Source: Terana coerulea (taxonomy: Eukaryota; Basidiomycota; Agaricomycetes; Polyporales; Phanerochaetaceae). From it: a DNA stretch of 12,073 nt. Below, in pieces: positions 7,894 through 12,073 of this stretch. Positions within the stretch are counted from its first letter, which is position 1, and each line of letters starts with the position of its first letter. The notes beneath the pieces are model-generated. The model was not told the DNA's origin, ran no database searches, and worked only from the letters and a program-made list of their open reading frames with translations. A program made the position numbers and the translations under genes. The stretch lies in NCBI GenBank assembly GCA_024811115.1, contig JAKOGH010000321.1, positions 1 to 12,073 on the forward strand. Reading direction: 5' to 3'.

Positions 7894-8919
7894 ATGAAGC
7901 TCGCAATAACTGGATGCAACGGCGCTGTCGGCGGCCCCATCGTCAGACGGGCCCTGAAGGAGGGACACACAGTACAGGGATTGACAGCGCGCCCATGAAG
8001 TGGCCCTCGGAATTCTTGATGCACCCCAACTTTTCGTTTGCCTCTGCCGATCTGCGCGACTACACCGCCGCGAAGGAAACCATTCGCGAGGCGGAGGCCG
8101 TGATACACCTCGCAGGAATTCCCCAGCCAAAGGACTACATCTCTGACACGCATAATATGTATGTAGACACCGTTAAGGTGCACCGACACTATGCGATTTT
8201 GATGGCAAGCCGATGTATAGAAACGTGGTCATTTCCTGGAACGTGCTTCGCTCTGCTGCAGACGTAAGTGCCCTAGGTGTAATGCTGAGGTGTGTAATCT
8301 AGTGTCTAAGTTTCCGTCCATAGCTCGGCATTACGAGAATTGCGCTCGCGTCTTCAGTAAATGTGGTGCCACTGGTATACAGCCAAGACCCCAAGTTGTA
8401 CTACCTGCCCCTCGACGAAGAGCACCCGCGTGAGCCTGACGAGCCGTACGGTTTGTCGAAGCTGTAGGTTCTGCTATTCTGTAGGTTCGACGTCATCGAC
8501 TGACCCATGCAATGATTAGAATCATGGAGACACAAGCTGACACTATCGTGCGTCGGTGGCCCCAGATGCGAATCGCGAGCCTGAGACCAAGCTGGCTGCG
8601 CCCGAGCCGACAGGACGCAGGCCAGGGCGATCCAGATAGGCGGAGAAATGATCTGTGGGGGTACGTCCAGGAAGACTCGTGCGCAGACGCATTCCTGCGC
8701 GCGGTGACCGCTCCAGAGGGTGCATGGATGGGGCACGAGGCGTTCTTTATCGTGGCGCCGGAGCCAACGGAGAATGCGGAGCTAAAGGAGCTGTACAGGA
8801 AATACTGGAGTCATGTGCCGGTCAAAGAGGGGAAGGAATTGAGCAAGGGCTTCTTTGACTGCTCGAAGGCGGAGCGGTTGCTGGGGTGGGTGCATAGGAC
8901 GGCCGAGAAGACTACTTAG
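7894..8919 (+). CDS. NAD-dependent epimerase/dehydratase (extended SDR), 4 exons, one frameshift
   Basis: Exons 7894-8158, 8221-8263, 8324-8463 and 8520-8919 are joined by GT..AG introns of 62, 60 and 56 nt. Splicing yields HN-I-NVVISWNVLRSAAD, LGITRIALASS and SKLIMETQADTIV without a break. The N-terminus MKLAITGCNGAVGG carries the Rossmann TGxxGxxG dinucleotide motif. The catalytic YxxxK is YGLSK, following the ASSVN serine. The exon sum is 848 nt; one more base gives exactly 282 aa. A base is missing at the GGG at 7977-7979. Before it the frame reads KEGHTVQ; after it IDSAPMKWPSEFLMHP continues in the next frame. Read literally, it ends at TGA 7996-7998 after 34 aa. The family interconverts or oxidises sugar nucleotides or uronates in the cytosol; the exact substrate cannot be told. 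Its stop overlaps that of NPR3. Confidence 0.88.
8916..8919. other. Overlapping convergent stop codons
   Basis: The epimerase stop TAG occupies 8917-8919 on the plus strand. The NPR3 stop TAA occupies 8916-8918 on the minus strand. The two coding regions therefore overlap by four bases, and each 3' UTR must lie antisense to the coding sequence of the other gene. The NPR3 end depends on its last intron (8943-8994), which restores the family-like ending HYEEYLQTFLHPA. Confidence 0.82.
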
Positions 8920-11499
8920 GCGGGGTGTAGGAAGGTTTGCAGCTATGAATGTACAATCAGAACCAAGCCATGTAGAGATTACGGTCGAACGTACATATTC
9001 TTCATAGTGGTGAAGAACTTCACGGAGATACCGACGCGATATACCCGCTTTGTAGAGTATCTCATCGTCACTACATCTCCCGTCGAAGTATTGGTTGATG
9101 CTAGCGCAAGACGGTGAATTAGCATGGTGCAAAATTGTTAAACGGGCGACCTACTGCTCGAACCGACGTGCAATGGCGGCATCCTTCCCTTCCGACATCG
9201 CAGCAAGCCACTGCCTCTCCAACGGCGTCGCCCTCGCCGGGTCCGCAATCATCGTCGGCCGCGCCTCCTCCCACGCCTGCGCGCGCGCCTCGTCCGTATC
9301 CACCGAACCCACCTCAAACTCTTCGTCCAGCAGCACGTCCTCCTCGTCCTCAAACACCGGCGCCGGCGGCGGGTCCGGCGCGCCGTACAGCAGCGACAGG
9401 CTCCGGTTCCGCCGGTGCGCCGCCGCGCGCGGCGGGGACATCTGCCGCGCCTGGCGCCGCGCGCTCTTCGGCGACATCGACATCCAGTAGTCGACCGGGC
9501 TCGAGTCCGGGCCGTCGCTGCCCTTGGCGTCGCTGCCGCTGCCGCGCCGCGCCTGGGCGCCCGCCGCGCTCGCCTGCAGCACGCGCCGCCCGTGCACGCT
9601 CAGCGACCGGCGGCGGGCGCGCTCGCGCCGTGCGTGAGACAGCTCGCGTTTCGCGCGCACCTGCTCCTTGAGCGCCGCGGTCGCGACGATGCGCACCCGG
9701 AGGTGCAGCGTGACGAGCAGGTCGCGCTTGAGCAGCCAGAGGATGACGTCGTGGTACGGCTGGAGCATGTCCTTCGAGTTGACGACGGCGGCGTAGAAGT
9801 GGGCGCCGGTGCTGGTCGAGATCTGGGAGAGCAGCTTGGGGAGCGGGGGATGGCGGGGTGGGTGAATGTCTCTGAGAATTCGTCAGACAAGTCCGTCAAC
9901 CTGTGAATGTTCATCAGACCCGGCTGCAGACCCCATTGGTGATGTGCTTACGACGCAGGCAGCTTCTGCGGCAGACTGAAGACGGTCTTTAATCCCGGGT
10001 GTATGTAGTCCACGACTTTGGCACGTCGATGGTGTACAAGCCATCGTACGGTAGGAAACACCTGAGTTTCGAGTTCCCAATCGAGCAAGTCCGCCATCTC
10101 GGCCAAGCTGTTTCCAGTGAGTGCTCGAAATGAAGTGAGATGGAGCGATCTCACGTTAGAGTGACAGCGGCCAAGTCCAAGAATTTGACCAACTGCTCCG
10201 CGAGCTCCCTGTCCTCCGGGCTGAGCTGTGGCTCCCGGAGCTTCCGATGCAGCTCGTAGCCACCCTCTCCCTCGTCGTCTAGGCGCAGCAAGCTCTTCCA
10301 AGGTGCGAGCGCAGGAAGTCGCCACGCAAAGGTCATCTCATCTCCCCATGACACTGTGGCCCCGTATTCGTCTTCGTGGATGCCTTCGCGGTCTACGTAG
10401 TCCGAGTCCAAGGGGTCCTCGTTGTGCAGCAGAGAGTCGAGATAAGGAGGCAGCTGCAATTCCAACGGAAATTCACGGATGGTCAACTGTGCAATGATAC
10501 CGTCTTTGACAGACTCATAAAGCGTTTTCATAGCCGATGCTATCGAGGACACCTTCAGAGCTTCCTGTAGATACGCTGAGAATGGCTCGCCTGTAAAAGA
10601 GCGTATTTAATGGGAGGTACATTCAGGGGACACGGTGGCTTACCCTTCTTCACAAATTCCTCTCTCAGCGTACCCAACAGGTCACATTCAGCCTCGACAA
10701 AATTATTCAGCACTTGTTCTTGGTACATCACAGCAGTCGGTAGAGAACGCGATCTGCTCATATATGGTGTCAAAGTACTTTGCAATATTCCCTGACGCAG
10801 AAGACGACGGATCCGGGAGGTCCAAGACAACGACGAGGTGGAAAGTCTGCAACCAAGTCCCGGAAGACGGGATCTCCTTCGTGGATGTGTCTGGTGTAAG
10901 CGAGCCTTCTTCCACTTGAGGTGACTCTGTCTGAGCCTTGCGCGAGCCTCGACCTCTGGATGTGGCTTTGAGCTTCTCTGGACGAAAGCGCCAAGACCCG
11001 TCTTCGTCTGCGCAGACAGGGTGGCCGATGAACGCGAGCTCGTCCGCCACGAGCTCGAACTGGTGACACATGGCCGGGTGCGGGCAGAGCAGGCCTGCGA
11101 GAAACTCGGCAGAGTACCCCAGGAGCTCGTCGTACTCGTCCGGGTCCGGCGGCTCATGCTTAATCTCCAAGGTGTCTTTCGTGTCCTTCGACGGCGACGC
11201 CCGTCTCGAGGCAGGATGAGAACGTGCGCGGAGAATGACATGGATCTCGCGCGCTCAATGTTGGGACGCCTCCAGCGATAGTCGTTCTCCTCAGGCTCGT
11301 AGTGGTCGCATGACCGGGATGGATGGTCGGCGTGTGCGGCTCTCCAGGGGTTGTCGGCGTGTATGCATGTCGTGTCGTGCTTGGGGAGCGGGCGGGCGAG
11401 TCTGGGTCGCGTCTGCGGGTCTGGCGGCCAGCGGTAGACCAAATGAGAGCCCTTGGCAGACAGAGTAACGAGGAGGACGGCAAGCAGGGTTTCGCTCAT
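8916..11499 (-). CDS. NPR3: Nitrogen permease regulator 3 (Npr3/NPRL3), 6 exons, three frame breaks
   Basis: Npr3 with Npr2 and Iml1 forms SEACIT/GATOR1 on the vacuole, which restrains TORC1 when amino acids are scarce. Exons on the minus strand: 11499-10644, 10590-10155, 10107-9952, 9900-9155, 9100-8995, 8942-8916; introns are 47-54 nt, all GT..AG. Recognisable blocks in order: MSETLLAVLLVTLSAKGSHL, then LGYSAEFLAGLLCPHPAMCHQ, GNIAKYFDTIYEQIAF, TAVMYQEQVLNNFVEAECDL, VFPTVRWLVHHRRAKVVD, HDVILWLLKRDLLVTLHLRV, an acidic linker (FEDEEDVLLDEEFE), and INQYFDGRCSDDEILYKAGI before the end LQTFLHPA. Frame breaks lie near 11222-11231 (-1), 10738-10744 (+1) and at the G run 9845-9849 (-1). The exon sum plus the net one missing base is 2328 nt, exactly 775 aa plus stop. 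A conserved regulator broken three times suggests sequence errors more than decay. Confidence 0.92.
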
Positions 11500-12073
11500 G
11501 TCCCACCACGACAGGCAAGTAGATCGACGCCAGCGCTACCGACGGTCACGCTTGCAATTGCGCGCGCCTAGCGATGCGTAGGGGAAGCGGAGCTTACATA
11601 CTCGGCGTTCCCCGACCAGCGTCGTTAGAGCGCTAATATTTAAGGATTTGCGGTCTAAAAGCGGCAGTCGGCGGCAGTGCCATCACTGCCATGCACTTCG
11701 GGTCCAGACCGGGTGTCACTCTGATACCACGCCACGACGATTTCACGGTTCCCTCTGGAAATTGCGGACAGATGCGAGAATCAACCGTGAGTTTTCAACA
11801 TCTCAGGGCTCGCCAGCCTACCAGGGCCTGCTGTGGCTGTTGCACCCAGATACATGCTGCCACGCGAGTCATTGACGACGCGAAGCAGGCAACAGGTCCC
11901 GAAGCAGAGGACCGACAGAGGACCATAAGCGGCAGAGTCATGGGACCTCCCGACCACCGCCCGAGTTGATTTTTCTCCGCCGGGAGCAAGTCCGGGAGGG
12001 CGGGTCACCAGTTCTCAGGCGATGATGCGCATCCGCATGCGGCTGTGGGCAACCAGCTTCGCTCTATTGCGGG
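11500..12073. other. NPR3 upstream region; no gene supported
   Basis: This 574-base stretch holds the NPR3 promoter and leader and runs to the right edge. An AT-rich AATATTTA at 11635-11642 lies about 135 bases before the NPR3 ATG and could serve as a core promoter element, with little confidence. ORFs of 64-92 codons on both strands (for example 11691-11969 plus, 11781-12008 minus) overlap each other, contain no recognisable motif and lack convincing splice continuations. I see no tRNA, no transposon end and no tandem repeat. Confidence 0.45.

Noticed and set aside
8401..8736. Minus-strand ORFs of 111 and 60 codons
   Set aside because: They are antisense to exons 3-4 of the epimerase, whose plus-strand sequence and splice sites are convincing.
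9095..9906. Three long plus-strand ORFs of 131, 178 and 163 codons
   Set aside because: They are antisense shadows of NPR3 exon 4. The region is GC-rich, so stops are rare, and the products are Arg/Ala/Pro-rich with no domain. The minus strand carries clear Npr3 sequence with canonical introns.
10555..11499. A single 314-aa minus-strand protein
   Set aside because: Only its two ends match Npr3. The middle is a wrong-frame reading of conserved Npr3 sequence, and the last residues read through the intron at 10591-10643.
11691..12008. Small ORFs at the right edge
   Set aside because: Overlapping ORFs on both strands, no recognisable domain, and no start or splice context that singles one out.

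Overview
The window looks like nuclear DNA of a filamentous basidiomycete, probably an Agaricomycete such as a polypore. Genes are dense and cut by many 47-65 nt GT..AG introns. The recognisable products are fungal: a GATOR1/SEACIT subunit, intron-rich S33 alpha/beta hydrolases, and an F-box protein of the MHRCL...LWRDL type common in these fungi. Function calls come from recognising protein families by eye; no search was run.

Layout, left to right. (1) Positions 1-174, minus: the Ser/Pro-rich N-terminus of an unrecognised protein, cut by the window edge. (2) Positions 475-3086 and 3901-6522, both minus: two tandem paralogs of a membrane-anchored TAP-like (tripeptidyl-aminopeptidase type) alpha/beta hydrolase. 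Each has 14 exons with the same intron phases, and ten internal exons have exactly the same length in both. (3) Positions 6949-7304: a 356-bp inverted-repeat transposon (MITE-like) with a TA target duplication. It sits in the end of an F-box gene fragment (7202-7549, minus). (4) Positions 7894-8919, plus: an NAD-dependent sugar-nucleotide epimerase/dehydratase in four exons. (5) Positions 8916-11499, minus: NPR3, the TORC1-inhibiting nitrogen permease regulator subunit, in six exons. Its stop codon overlaps the epimerase stop codon tail to tail. (6) Positions 11500-12073: the NPR3 upstream region, with no supportable gene.

Each of the five gene models other than the F-box fragment carries at least one 1-nt indel that breaks the frame (eight in all, of varying certainty). 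Several fall in short G/C runs. Exon arithmetic supports this: adding the missing bases gives whole-codon totals for epimerase (282 aa), NPR3 (775 aa) and hydrolase 2 (629 aa). Because conserved single-copy-type genes are hit alongside a duplicated hydrolase, uncorrected consensus errors are the simplest explanation, but real decay cannot be excluded, especially for hydrolase copy 1.

I see no sign of a biosynthetic cluster, a defence island or a new multi-gene system. The genes look like unrelated neighbours, apart from the tandem hydrolase pair. The most notable items are the transposon/F-box junction, the overlapping convergent stops, the frozen micro-exon architecture of the hydrolases and the indel pattern.
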